Positions 53,570 to 61,810 of a stretch of 64,000 nt of DNA are shown here, piece after piece. A program made the position numbers and the translations under genes. The DNA is taken from NCBI RefSeq assembly GCF_026627445.1, contig NZ_JAPNLJ010000025.1, positions 49,618-113,617 of the forward strand. Direction: 5' to 3'. The DNA is from Streptomyces sp. H27-H1. Its GTDB lineage: Bacteria; Actinomycetota; Actinomycetes; Streptomycetales; Streptomycetaceae. How positions within the stretch are numbered: position 1 is the first letter of the stretch; every line of letters starts with the position of its first letter. Below the pieces are notes generated by a model that was not told where the DNA came from, did not search any database, and worked only from the letters and a program-made list of their open reading frames with translations.

Positions 53570-54064
53570 ATGCCGTTTCACAAGACCCCCGACGAGACCC
53601 CGACATCAGGCAGGGGACGACTGTTCCCGACCTCCCTGGACCTCGAATTCAAAGTCCGTGGCAGGCGGACGGGTTCGGGTGCCATGGACGACGCGGACGC
53701 GATGTTTCCCGGACGCGCCCGGCGCCTGTGCAAGGCGTGGCTCCGGCTGGCCGACCAAGAGGACCTGGTCGACTGGCTTGAGCTGGTGGTCTCCGAGCTC
53801 GTGACGAACGCACTGCGCTACGGATGGGGTTCCACCATCACGTTCGGTCTCGGCATGGACGGTGACCGGCTCCGGCTGTCCGTGGGCGACGGCAATCCGC
53901 ATCCGCCCTACGTCCGCACGGCGGACTCCTCGTCCGAAAGGGGGCGGGGGATGCGGATCGTCATCCAGGCGGTCCGCAGTGCCGGCGGAGAACTGGGGTT
54001 CAGCCGCGACGGCACTACCACCTGGTGCACCTTCCCCATCTCCGAGGAGAAACAGCGTGTTTGA
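53570..54064 (+). CDS. HATPase-type anti-sigma kinase-like protein
   Basis: Encodes 164 aa from ATG 53570 (GAGG seven bases upstream). LVVSELVTNALRYG is the N box, LRLSVGDGNP the G1 box, and SERGRGMRIVIQAV the G2 box of a GHKL ATPase. The length and lack of sensor domains fit SpoIIAB/RsbW-like proteins that phosphorylate anti-anti-sigma factors or bind sigma factors. Streptomyces genomes carry dozens, often beside XRE/DUF397 pairs, as here. Confidence 0.83.
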   Translation: MPFHKTPDETPTSGRGRLFPTSLDLEFKVRGRRTGSGAMDDADAMFPGRARRLCKAWLRLADQEDLVDWLELVVSELVTNALRYGWGSTITFGLGMDGDRLRLSVGDGNPHPPYVRTADSSSERGRGMRIVIQAVRSAGGELGFSRDGTTTWCTFPISEEKQRV

Positions 54065-54290
54065 GATACCCCACGACGGCTTACCGGCCCTCGCGCCCTC
54101 AGATCAGCTTGAGATCCGTCGCCCGCAGGACGCGTGGACCCAGGCACAGGCCCTCCAGCCCATGCCCCACTTCACGCAGCCGGATGAGCAGCCCCAAGCC
54201 GGAGGAGAAGGGCCGGTCAGGGGGTCCGGCCCGTGGTCTACCTACAGACGGCGCCCGCGGTCGGAAGCTGGACTGGCCCCGGAGGCGTGA
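54057..54290 (+). CDS. Small hypothetical protein
   Basis: Encodes 77 aa from GTG 54057, overlapping the ATPase gene, with GAGGAG upstream. It is Pro/Gln-rich and probably disordered (PMPHFTQPDEQPQAGGEG), with a basic patch near the end (YRRRPRSE). No family recognised; it may be a small partner of the ATPase. Confidence 0.5.
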   Translation: MFEIPHDGLPALAPSDQLEIRRPQDAWTQAQALQPMPHFTQPDEQPQAGGEGPVRGSGPWSTYRRRPRSEAGLAPEA

Positions 54291-54291
54291 C

Positions 54292-54513
54292 ATGCCTCGG
54301 CGTCACCGTTCTGCTTCCAACGGCGCTTCTCGACTTCAGGGAGCCCGGCGCTCACCGGTGAAGAGGCTTCCCCGGCTCCGAGTCGCGGTCCGACACCCCT
54401 TCCGGATTCTGGACCGTTCGGGTTTCGGACCAGGCATCTCGTGCGCGATGGCCCTCTACTCGGGGTACGTAGTCGTCTGGGTTGCCGTGCGCCTGCTGCC
54501 CCTCGCCCCTTGA
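54292..54513 (+). CDS. Possible small membrane protein
   Basis: Encodes 73 aa from ATG 54292, one base after the upstream stop and with GGAGG in place. A strongly basic N-terminus (MPRRHRSASNGASRLQGARRS) precedes one hydrophobic helix (SGYVVVWVAVRLLPL). It may be a real small membrane protein of the same transcript or a chance frame. No homologue is known to me. Confidence 0.35.
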   Translation: MPRRHRSASNGASRLQGARRSPVKRLPRLRVAVRHPFRILDRSGFGPGISCAMALYSGYVVVWVAVRLLPLAP

Positions 54514-54588
54514 TGGCGCCCGGCGACGCGGGTGCGACGTGCCTGCGCCGGCGGCCCCTATCCCCCGCTGCCCCAGGCAGCCTTCAAC

Positions 54589-54825
54589 ATGAAAGGCGTT
54601 TTTTTGGATCAGCTCCCGCCCCGGACCTGTGATCATTCTCCTTTGTGCCCAGGGGCTGAGGACCATGACCGGGGGGAGGCGCGGATCGTGTCCGCGCACC
54701 CCGAGCAGGGCTGGAACCTTCGGTGTAACGGCATCCTGAGCTTCGAGGACAACGGGCAGCTACTGCCCGACGGTACGGTCATCGCCTCACAGCGACCTGT
54801 CGGTTTGGACAGGACGGCGGCATGA
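54589..54825 (+). CDS. DUF5999 family protein
   Basis: The frame contains CDHSPLCPGAEDHDRGEARIVSAHPEQGW followed by LRCNGILSFEDNGQLLPDG, the complete DUF5999 signature of small Streptomyces proteins. Homologues begin with M-C-x-H. Here the codon before that Cys (54631-54633) is ACC (Thr), so the usual start is lost, and translation would have to begin upstream at ATG 54589, adding 15 residues. It may be a damaged copy. The stop overlaps the LuxR-like gene start. Confidence 0.6.
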   Translation: MKGVFLDQLPPRTCDHSPLCPGAEDHDRGEARIVSAHPEQGWNLRCNGILSFEDNGQLLPDGTVIASQRPVGLDRTAA

Positions 54826-55280
54826 CGGGCAGAGCACATCCTACTGGGCAGATCGGGCTGACGGAGCGTGAAGTCCAGACGGTGGGCCTGGCCGCCGAGG
54901 GACTGAAGATCAACGCGATAGCCCGTCGTCTGTCCGTCAGCGCCGGAGCGGTGCAGTCCAGGCTGAAGTTCGCCCGGCTGAAGACCGGCTCGGCACGTAC
55001 CACCGCCTTGGTCCACGCGGCGTACGCCTCCGGTCAGCTGTCCAGGCCCGCCCCTGAACCGCCGGTGTCCCTGACCGACGAACAGGTTCGGGTACTTGGC
55101 TACCTGGCCGACGGGCTGACGGTCGTGGACATGCAGGCGCAGGTGGGATGGACGCAGTGGCGCTTGCGCGAGACGTACGGCGACCTGCTGGCCGCCCTCG
55201 ATGCCGCAGACAGGCCTGCCTACGCGATCAAGCGTGGGTGGGCGATGGGGCACCTCAGCGCAGACAAGCAGACCAACTAG
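54822..55280 (+). CDS. LuxR-type helix-turn-helix protein
   Basis: Encodes 152 aa. TEREVQTVGLAAEGLKINAIARRLSVSAGAVQSRLK is a GerE/LuxR HTH with T-x-x-E and A-x-x-L-x-[VI]-S. A second similar segment (LTDEQVRVLGYLADGLTVVDMQAQVGWTQWRL) follows. With no receiver domain it is probably a stand-alone DNA-binding protein. It is the closest upstream regulator of the ATP-grasp/MurF block and overlaps the preceding gene by four bases. Confidence 0.72.
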   Translation: MTGRAHPTGQIGLTEREVQTVGLAAEGLKINAIARRLSVSAGAVQSRLKFARLKTGSARTTALVHAAYASGQLSRPAPEPPVSLTDEQVRVLGYLADGLTVVDMQAQVGWTQWRLRETYGDLLAALDAADRPAYAIKRGWAMGHLSADKQTN

Positions 55281-55417
55281 CAGCAGCCCCTTCGCAGGGC
55301 ATCTACGGCGTCCCGGCGCGGGTATGCGGCCCGCTCAGCCTTCGACCGCGTACGCGGGCACGGCACCGGGCCGGGACGCCTTCGATCGGAGCAGCACTCC
55401 AACCACGAGGAGCGTAC

Positions 55418-56373
55418 ATGTCCAACTCCCTTCACTTCACGGGCCGAATCGGCGTCCTGTACGGCGGGAACTCCCCGGAACGACCGGGGTCTGTCGCGAG
55501 CGCCGAGGCCGTGTTCAAGGCGCTGTCGAACGCCGGGATGCGGGCGGAGATGATCGACCTGGCCGAGGTCGGGGCGAACCTCCGGGACCGCATCGACGTC
55601 GCCCTGCTCGCCTGCCACGGGCCGGGCGGTGAGGACGGGAAGGTTCAGGGACTGCTGGAGCAGCTCGGGATCCCCTATACGGGCTCGGGCGTCCTGGCCA
55701 GCGCGCTCGGCATGCACAAGCCGACGTTCAAGACGCTGCTCGCCGCCCTGAACGTGACACCCCGCGATCGGTCACCGTGCTGGCGGAGCACTCCGTGGAG
55801 AGCACCCTGACTACGGTGGAGCTGAACCTCGGCTACCCGGTATTCGTCAAGCCCGCGGGCGGCGGCGGCAGCCTCGGCGCCGGCATCGCCCGCGACGCCG
55901 GGGAGCTGGCGGCGCTGCTGCGGGCCCGCCGCGACGAGCAGTACGCCGAGTACATGGTCGAGGAGTACATCGACGGGATCCCCTGCACCGTGGGCATCCT
56001 GGACCAGGGCCGCCCCGTCGTCCTGCCGCTCCTGACCTGTGAGACGGACCGCGAATTCTACGACTACGAGGCCAAGCACGACCGAGGTCTTCGTCGTGAG
56101 AGCTGCCCCGCCGACCTGCCGGAGGACGTGGAGCAGCGGGTGGTGGAGACCGCGTTGAAGGTGCACCGGCTGATCGGGGCGCACGGCGTGAGCCGGGTGG
56201 ACTTCCTGATCTGTCCGGACGGACGCAGCCCGGTGTTAGAGGTGAACACGGTGCCGGGTCTGTCGGAGCACGGGAACCTGGCGACGATGGCGGCCGCGGC
56301 GGGCGTCTCGTACGTGGAGCTGATCAAGCGGGTGCTGGACACGGCGTTCACGAAGGACTCGTACGTGCCCTGA
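55418..56373 (+). pseudogene. D-Ala-D-Ala ligase homologue (frameshifted)
   Basis: From ATG 55418 (GAGGAG upstream) the frame encodes an ATP-grasp ligase N-domain (RIGVLYGGNSPERPGSVASAEAV, DVALLACHGPGGEDGKVQGLLEQLGIPYTGSGVLASALGMHK). Near 55765-55775 it shifts by one base into the frame giving VTVLAEHSVES, FVKPAGGGGSLGAGIA and a C-terminal SRVDFLICPDGRSPVLEVNTVPGLS, the metal- and ATP-binding core. A single indel separates the two halves, so this is a recent pseudogene or a sequencing error. If intact it would join two D-amino acids or a similar pair. Confidence 0.7.
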
Positions 56374-56409
56374 CGTCCGTGAGCGCCCGGGCGGCGGCAG
56401 AGTAGGGGC

Positions 56410-57033
56410 ATGACCGTTGCCACCACCCACCATGTCCCGTACTTCTCGCAGTGGGAGTCCTCCGGCCTGGTGCCCGACTTCGTGTCGGGCACCACGGCCG
56501 CAGCCGCCGATCCGCTGTGGGAGTCCTCCGGTGCCGACAGCGCAGAGGAGTACGCCTTCTGGGCGCCGCGCATGTGCGGTATGGCGTGCCTGCGGATGGC
56601 GCTGGGTTTCTTCGGGCAGCCTGTGCCCGCGTCGGTGCCGCTGGTCCGTGAGGCTCTGGCCGCCGGGGCGTACGTGCGCGACGGTGACCAGGTTCGGGGG
56701 CTGATCTACGCGCCGTTCGCCGCGTGGGTGGCGGCCCGGTGGGGCCTGTTCGCCGAAGCCCGTCCGCAGCTCTCCGTTGAGGAGGTCGACGCCGAGATCG
56801 TCCGTGGGCGTCTGGTGCTGATGTCTGTGCACAAGACGATCCGCACCCTCGATCCCCGACCGGAGCAGCGCGGCGGGCACCTGGTGCTCGCGGTGGGCTC
56901 CGGTCCCGACCACATCACCATCCACAACCCCTCCGGGTTCCCGGAATCGTCACAGCAGTTCCATCAGGTTCCCAGGGCGGACCTCGCCCGGTTCTTCGCC
57001 GGCCGGGGGGTCGTACTGGGCCACGCACAGTAA
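56410..57033 (+). CDS. C39-like cysteine peptidase
   Basis: Encodes 207 aa. HVPYFSQWE at the start, APRMCGMACLRMALGF with the nucleophilic Cys at about residue 56, GGHLVLAVG with the catalytic His, and ITIHNPSGFP are the peptidase C39-like pattern, related to bacteriocin-leader peptidases but without an ABC transporter fusion. It could cleave a leader peptide or a wall-related substrate. It stands between the ligase homologue (36-base gap) and the MurF gene (7-base gap), so the three are one operon. Confidence 0.72.
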   Translation: MTVATTHHVPYFSQWESSGLVPDFVSGTTAAAADPLWESSGADSAEEYAFWAPRMCGMACLRMALGFFGQPVPASVPLVREALAAGAYVRDGDQVRGLIYAPFAAWVAARWGLFAEARPQLSVEEVDAEIVRGRLVLMSVHKTIRTLDPRPEQRGGHLVLAVGSGPDHITIHNPSGFPESSQQFHQVPRADLARFFAGRGVVLGHAQ

Positions 57034-57040
57034 GGGCAAC

Positions 57041-58432
57041 GTGATCCCCCTCTCCCTGGCCTCTGCCGCACTCGCCACCGACGGCCACCTCTCCGGTGCC
57101 GCCGATCCCGACAGCCTGATCACCGGACCGTTGGTCTTCGACTCCCGCGACATCACACCCGGAAGCCTGTTCTGCTGCCTTCGCGGCAAGTCCGTCGACG
57201 GACACGACTTCGCCGCCCAGGCGGTGGCAGCCGGGGCCGTCGCCGTGCTCGCGACCCGGCCCGTGGACGTCCCCGCCCTCGTGGTCCCCGACGTCCTGGA
57301 GGCAATGGGCCGGATCGCGGCGCGCGTCGCCTCCGAGTTCACCGGCACCGTGATCGGGCTGACCGGATCGGCGGGCAAGACCAGTACCAAGGACCTCCTG
57401 AAGTCCATCCTGGAACTGGACGGCCGGACCGTGGCGACACCTCGATCGTTCAACAACGAGATCGGCTTCCCCGTCACCGTCTCCCGGGTCGAGGCGGGCA
57501 GCCGCTACCTGCTGCTGGAGATGGGCGCACGAGGCCTGGGGCACATCGACAGCCTGTGCGACATCGCCCGGCCGTCGATCGCCACCGTGTTGGGGGTGGG
57601 CTCCGCGCACATCGGCGAGTTCGGATCCCGGGAGGTCATCGCCAACGCGAAGGCCGAGATCGTCCGGGCTCTGCCTGCGCACGGCATCGCTGTCCTCAAC
57701 GGAGACGATCCGCTCGTGGCGGCCATGGCCGGTGACACCGAGGCCACGGTGATCACCTTCGGCTTCGGCGAGAAGTGCGATGTGCGGGCGGAGCAGGTGG
57801 GGATGCAGCTCGACGGGCGCCCGCACTTCGTCCTCGTCCACGGCGCCGGGAGGAGGCGAATCGATCTGCGCGTCCACGGCCGGCACAACGTGCTCAATGC
57901 ACTGGCGGCGGCTGCCACAGCTCTGTCCGCCGGTGTCCCTATGGACCGTGTCTCTCAGGGTCTGCGGGAGGCGACTATTTCCAGCGGAGGCCGTATGGAG
58001 GTCACCACCCGCCCAGACGGGGTGACGGTCATCAACGATGCCTTCAATGCGAGCCCCGAGTCTGTTCTCGCCGCGCTCGCCGCGCTCGCCGCGCTGTACG
58101 ACATCGCCGGTACGACTCGGCGCAGGCTGGCGGTCCTGGGTGAGATGGCCGAGCTCGGCGACGCGGCAGAGAAGTGGCATGAGGATGTCGCGCAGAAGGT
58201 GATCAGTCTGGGTGCGGATCACGTCATCAGCGTGGGCGGAGAGCGGGCCGAGCAGATGGTTGCTGTCATCGCCGGGGCTGGCCTCAGCGCCACTATGGCC
58301 GCTGCCGGCATGCCTTTGGCCGATCAGATCAACAGCTGGCTGATGCCGGGGGATGTCGTGCTGGTGAAGGGCTCGAACGCCCTGGGCCTCGAAGCCGTGG
58401 CACGTGACGTAGCCACTCTGGTGGCTCAGTGA
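57041..58432 (+). CDS. MurF-like Mur ligase
   Basis: Encodes 463 aa from GTG 57041. The P-loop GLTGSAGKTSTKDLL, the central EMGARGLGHI plus HIGEFGS region, and SGGRMEVTTRPDGVTVINDAFNASPES are the MurF pattern (UDP-MurNAc-tripeptide:D-Ala-D-Ala ligase). The housekeeping murF lies in the dcw cluster, so this is a second, specialised copy beside a D-Ala-D-Ala ligase homologue. It may attach a dipeptide to a peptide or to modified wall precursors. Active-site motifs look intact. Confidence 0.82.
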   Translation: MIPLSLASAALATDGHLSGAADPDSLITGPLVFDSRDITPGSLFCCLRGKSVDGHDFAAQAVAAGAVAVLATRPVDVPALVVPDVLEAMGRIAARVASEFTGTVIGLTGSAGKTSTKDLLKSILELDGRTVATPRSFNNEIGFPVTVSRVEAGSRYLLLEMGARGLGHIDSLCDIARPSIATVLGVGSAHIGEFGSREVIANAKAEIVRALPAHGIAVLNGDDPLVAAMAGDTEATVITFGFGEKCDVRAEQVGMQLDGRPHFVLVHGAGRRRIDLRVHGRHNVLNALAAAATALSAGVPMDRVSQGLREATISSGGRMEVTTRPDGVTVINDAFNASPESVLAALAALAALYDIAGTTRRRLAVLGEMAELGDAAEKWHEDVAQKVISLGADHVISVGGERAEQMVAVIAGAGLSATMAAAGMPLADQINSWLMPGDVVLVKGSNALGLEAVARDVATLVAQ

Positions 58433-58586
58433 CGCAGCCGTTCCGGGGTCCCGCTGCCACAGGCCGGGGCCCGTTCATCCCGCTTCATCCGATTTGCCGC
58501 CGAGTGCAAGTTCCGTGCAGGCAGATGGCGTTCGGTGAAAAAATCTCGGCGAGGTCAATCCCGATGCACCGAGCGAGGAGGGCACC

Positions 58587-58811
58587 ATGGCTCTGCGCAA
58601 GCTTGGCAAGGACCCCGAGAGCAAGTCCGGGGGCAGTCCGACCGTCTACCTGGACGAGGAGAAGGACACGTACCTCGTCCAGGGCTGGATCGTTGAGGAC
58701 GACGAGCGGCTGAACCAGCTCGACCTGCCTGGCCACGAGACCGTCGTCGAGATTCCGCGGCGGATGGTCCAGTTCTTCGAGGAGGAGGACCGTGGGGGCA
58801 CCGTCGTTTGA
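58587..58811 (+). CDS. Small hypothetical protein
   Basis: Encodes 74 aa from ATG 58587. Acidic, with YLDEEKDTYLVQGWIVEDDERLNQLDLPGHETVVEIPRRMVQFF, a form found upstream of DUF6879 genes in actinomycetes. It overlaps the DUF6879 gene by 20 bases, so the two are coupled. Function unknown. Confidence 0.65.
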   Translation: MALRKLGKDPESKSGGSPTVYLDEEKDTYLVQGWIVEDDERLNQLDLPGHETVVEIPRRMVQFFEEEDRGGTVV

Positions 58812-59310
58812 GGAACTGCTCTCCTCCGCGCGCCACTCCGCTGTCCATCTGGAGATGCGCGACGGGTACGGGGCAGAGCCTGCACTTGATGCGTGGAGAG
58901 CCGGATCGAGGGAGGATCTTCTCGCTGACGATCCCGAGTTCCAGCAGTGGCTCAGCCTGATCCGCGAGGTCACGGCCCGTGGCGTTGTCGTGCGGCGGGC
59001 CCGCGTCTTCTCTGTCCCCGAGTCGGACTACATCCGGTGGGAGCACTTCATCTCCGACGCCAACGTGGAGGCCGGTGAGCAGATCCGTTGGCTGCCGCGT
59101 CCGCAGGCGACGGACATCGCTTTCCCTGGGAATGACTTCTGGGTCATCGACAGCGTGAAGGTCCTGGTTCTCCATCACACCGGCGATGGAGAACCAGCGC
59201 CGGAATACCGGGAGTTCACGGACAACCCCCGGATTGTCGATCTGTGCTCGAGCTCTTTCGAGGCGGTGTGGGATCGAGGGGTTCCGCACTCCGAGTACAA
59301 GCCTTCCTGA
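58792..59310 (+). CDS. DUF6879 family protein
   Basis: Encodes 172 aa from GTG 58792 with GAGGAGGA upstream. VVRRARVFSVPESDYIRWEH, AGEQIRWLPRPQATDIAFPGNDFWVID and the ending REFTDNPRIVDLCSSSFEAVW are the DUF6879 pattern. Members are nearly always next to an XRE regulator, as here (11-base gap). A role in controlling or partnering with that regulator is likely but unproven. Confidence 0.78.
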   Translation: MGAPSFEELLSSARHSAVHLEMRDGYGAEPALDAWRAGSREDLLADDPEFQQWLSLIREVTARGVVVRRARVFSVPESDYIRWEHFISDANVEAGEQIRWLPRPQATDIAFPGNDFWVIDSVKVLVLHHTGDGEPAPEYREFTDNPRIVDLCSSSFEAVWDRGVPHSEYKPS

Positions 59311-59321
59311 CCGAGGGCGAC

Positions 59322-60173
59322 GTGGCGTCATCTCTTCCCGCTGTCGAGGAGGCCAAGCAGGCCCTCGGGATGCGACTGCGTGAGATCCGGAAGCAGGCCG
59401 GGTTCCAGACGGCGCGGGCGTTCGCGGCCCGCGCCGGCTGGAGCGAGGTGAGGGTGTCGCGCCTGGAACACGGGCACACCTCGCCCAACGAGGATGACCT
59501 GCGGTGCTACGCCGAGGTCTCGGGCAATCCGCGGCTGTACGAGGATCTGTTCGCGACGGCGAGCAACATCAACGACATGTACGTGGAGTGGCTGCGCCTG
59601 AAGGGGAACGGGCTGACCCCCGCCCAGGAGGTGCACCTGCCCCTGTACGAACGCACCCGTCACTTCCGCGTCTACGAGCCGGGTGTGATCCCGGGCCTCC
59701 TCCAGACTCCCGCGTACGCGCGCGCCATCATGGGCCGGATCATCAGCTTCTGGGGCATCCCCGACGACGCCGAAGAGGCGGCCGAGGTTCGGGTCGTGCA
59801 GAAGCAACGGGTCCTTCGCGATGCGGGCCGCCAGTTCGGCTTCCTACTGGAGGAGACCGCACTGCGGTCCCGTTTCGGTGACACGGAGACCATGGCCACC
59901 CAGCTCGGGCACCTGCTGACCGTGTCCGTCCTGCAGCAGGTCAGCATCGGCATCATCCCCATGACTGCGGACCGGCTGATGTGGCCGAACGAGGGATTCT
60001 GGATCTTCGATGACGATCAGGTCATCATCGAACTGGCCACGGCGCAGGTCACGGTGAAGCAGCCGAGCGAGATCGCCACGTACGCACGGGTGTTCCGCGA
60101 GCTGGCAGGCCTCGCCTGCTTCGGGAAGCCCGCACGCGCTCTGATCAGCGCCGCGATCGACGCCCTCGAATGA
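59322..60173 (+). CDS. XRE-family regulator with DUF5753
   Basis: Encodes 283 aa from GTG 59322 (GAGGG upstream). Helix-turn-helix at residues ~15-70 (GMRLREIRKQAGFQTARAFAARAGWSEVRVSRLEHG), then a DUF5753 domain with PGVIPGLLQTPAYARAIMG and VSIGIIPMTADRLMWPNEGFWIFDDD. Together with the DUF6879 gene it forms the regulatory unit between the MurF block and the radical SAM block and may control either. Confidence 0.88.
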   Translation: MASSLPAVEEAKQALGMRLREIRKQAGFQTARAFAARAGWSEVRVSRLEHGHTSPNEDDLRCYAEVSGNPRLYEDLFATASNINDMYVEWLRLKGNGLTPAQEVHLPLYERTRHFRVYEPGVIPGLLQTPAYARAIMGRIISFWGIPDDAEEAAEVRVVQKQRVLRDAGRQFGFLLEETALRSRFGDTETMATQLGHLLTVSVLQQVSIGIIPMTADRLMWPNEGFWIFDDDQVIIELATAQVTVKQPSEIATYARVFRELAGLACFGKPARALISAAIDALE

Positions 60174-60280
60174 TCGTCTGACCGCCTGCAAACAACTGCA
60201 AGTTTCTTGAGTCCGGGCCCTCATCTTCCCGATGCTGTCACCACCCCCAACGCCCCCCTTCTAGAACGGTGGTGATTCGC

Positions 60281-60493
60281 GTGGCAGAAACAGCAGAAGC
60301 CGGCCTCCCCTGCGGTGACACGATCTCCGTGAACGCGGCGAAGGAGCTGATCGCGGCACTGGATTCGATCGGCATCGCCCTGCCCTCGATCCGCGCTGAG
60401 CAGAGCGCGGACGGCATCCCGTACGTGAACCTCGGCGGCTGTGCGTCGGAGTTGGCCTTCGAGCTGGCCCACTGGATTCAGGACCACCAGTGA
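60281..60493 (+). CDS. Small protein upstream of radical SAM gene
   Basis: Encodes 70 aa from GTG 60281 (GGTGGTG upstream; GTG 60269 also possible). It contains NAAKELIAALDSIGIALPSI, YVNLGGCASELAFELAHWIQ, with a short HTH-like helix pair. Its stop overlaps the radical SAM start by four bases, so it is probably a cluster component such as a peptide-binding helper. No family recognised. Confidence 0.6.
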   Translation: MAETAEAGLPCGDTISVNAAKELIAALDSIGIALPSIRAEQSADGIPYVNLGGCASELAFELAHWIQDHQ

Positions 60494-61596
60494 CGTGGCT
60501 GGCCGCCCGGCCCCGCTCCGTGATCATGCAGCCGGGGACGCGTTGCCTGCCGCTGGACTGCTCGTACTGCTACCTGCCGTTCCGCAAGGTGGCTCACCTG
60601 ATGCCGGTGCGCGTTGCCGAGGCGGTCGCCACGGTCGTGAACCGGTGGGCGGCCTCGGATCCGGGGTTCGAGGTGGTCTGGCACGGCGGGGAGCCCCTTG
60701 CTGTCGGCCGGGAGCACTTGGCCGCGCTCATGGCGCCCTTCCGCGGGGTGAAGCACACCGTGCAGACCAACGCGGTCCTCATCGATGACGCCTGGTGCAA
60801 GTTCCTGCGTGAGCACGACATGGCCGTGGGCGTGAGCATCGACGGCCCCGAGCACATGAACATCCACCGGGTCACCAGCGCGGGGCATTCGGCGTTCAGG
60901 GTGATCATGCGGGGCATCGACCGGTTGCGCCACCACGGCATCCCCTTCTCTGCCATCGCGGTCGTCTCGGACCCGGACCCCGCCCTCGCGGAGGACTTCT
61001 ACGGGTTCTTCGCGGAGCTGGGCGTCACCTCGGTCGGCGTCAACATCGAGGAGCAGGAAGGCGAGAACGTCACTCTGGACCGTGATGCCGGCCAAGTCAC
61101 CCGGTTCTGGGAGGCGCTCGCTTCGGCCTGGACCGCCAACCCGGTCACACCAGTGCGGGAGATCTCCCGCGTCTTGGATTTCGCCCGCTCCGTGCTCGAC
61201 GACAGCGGCCGTGTCGCTGCCGCCGCCCCGTGGGACCCGCTGCCGACCGTCGCCTACGACGGCTCCGTGGTGCTGCTCTCCCCGGAGCTCGCCGGATACC
61301 ACGATGAGCGGCTCGGCGACTTCACCACCGGCAACGTCCTCACCGCTCCCCTGGGCGTCCTTCTGGCGGAGGCGGAGGCTCGCACACCGTGGCTGGGGGA
61401 GCTGTGGCGCGGCGTGGAGGCCTGCCGGGCCTCCTGTGAGTACTTCGCGTTCTGCGGGGGCGGGCACGCGGCGAACCGGTACTTCGAGCATGACGGGCGC
61501 CTGGATGGCACCAGAACCCGGTACTGCGCCTCATCCAAGATCGCTCTCTTCGAAGGAGTCACCGACCATGTCCGCTCTCGCGCCCTCCATCGCTGA
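60490..61596 (+). CDS. amcB: Radical SAM/SPASM cyclophane-forming peptide maturase
   Basis: Encodes 368 aa from GTG 60490. The iron-sulphur motif is CLPLDCSYC (Cys 19, 24, 27), with four residues between the first two Cys rather than the usual three. GGEPL, SIDGPEHMNIHR and TVAYDGSVVLLSPELAG follow, and a C-terminal SPASM region (CRASCEYFAFCGGGHAANRYFE...RYC) binds auxiliary clusters. Such enzymes cut inert C-H bonds in a precursor peptide to make aromatic-to-side-chain crosslinks. The adjacent precursor rich in FDN/WDN motifs supports the AmcB-type name, which I recall rather than can prove. Confidence 0.8.
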   Translation: MTWLAARPRSVIMQPGTRCLPLDCSYCYLPFRKVAHLMPVRVAEAVATVVNRWAASDPGFEVVWHGGEPLAVGREHLAALMAPFRGVKHTVQTNAVLIDDAWCKFLREHDMAVGVSIDGPEHMNIHRVTSAGHSAFRVIMRGIDRLRHHGIPFSAIAVVSDPDPALAEDFYGFFAELGVTSVGVNIEEQEGENVTLDRDAGQVTRFWEALASAWTANPVTPVREISRVLDFARSVLDDSGRVAAAAPWDPLPTVAYDGSVVLLSPELAGYHDERLGDFTTGNVLTAPLGVLLAEAEARTPWLGELWRGVEACRASCEYFAFCGGGHAANRYFEHDGRLDGTRTRYCASSKIALFEGVTDHVRSRALHR

Positions 61597-61750
61597 CCAG
61601 GTCGCTCTCCTGGAAGGCGGCTTCCGGGCCTTGATATCCCTGGCCCCCCTCCCTGCTTCGGGGAAGTTCGACAACCGGCCGACCTGGGTGAACGCCACGC
61701 CGGCGTTCGACAACAAGCCGACCTGGGACAACTGGAACAAGAAGTCGTAG
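61568..61750 (+). CDS. amcA: Cyclophane RiPP precursor peptide
   Basis: Encodes 60 aa from ATG 61568 (GAAGGAG upstream), overlapping the radical SAM gene by 29 bases. The N-terminal ~33 residues look like a leader (ADQVALLEGGFRALISLAPLPA). The core repeats aromatic-x-Asn triads: FDN at 34-36, WVN 40-42, FDN 47-49 and WDN 53-55, in a KFDNRPTW / AFDNKPTWDNW design. Three-residue cyclophane RiPPs form a ring between such an aromatic residue and the Asn two positions on. Up to four rings are possible. The tail ends NWNKKS. Confidence 0.82.
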   Translation: MSALAPSIADQVALLEGGFRALISLAPLPASGKFDNRPTWVNATPAFDNKPTWDNWNKKS

Positions 61751-61810
61751 AACCGGCGGGCGGGTCGCAACGTGTGGCCTGCCCGCTCCACCCCTGAACG
61801 GAGAGCCCGC

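Noticed and set aside
58429..58713. 94-codon frame overlapping the MurF stop
   Set aside because: It overlaps the better-supported 74-aa gene at 58587 and has no family features; most of 58433-58586 looks non-coding.
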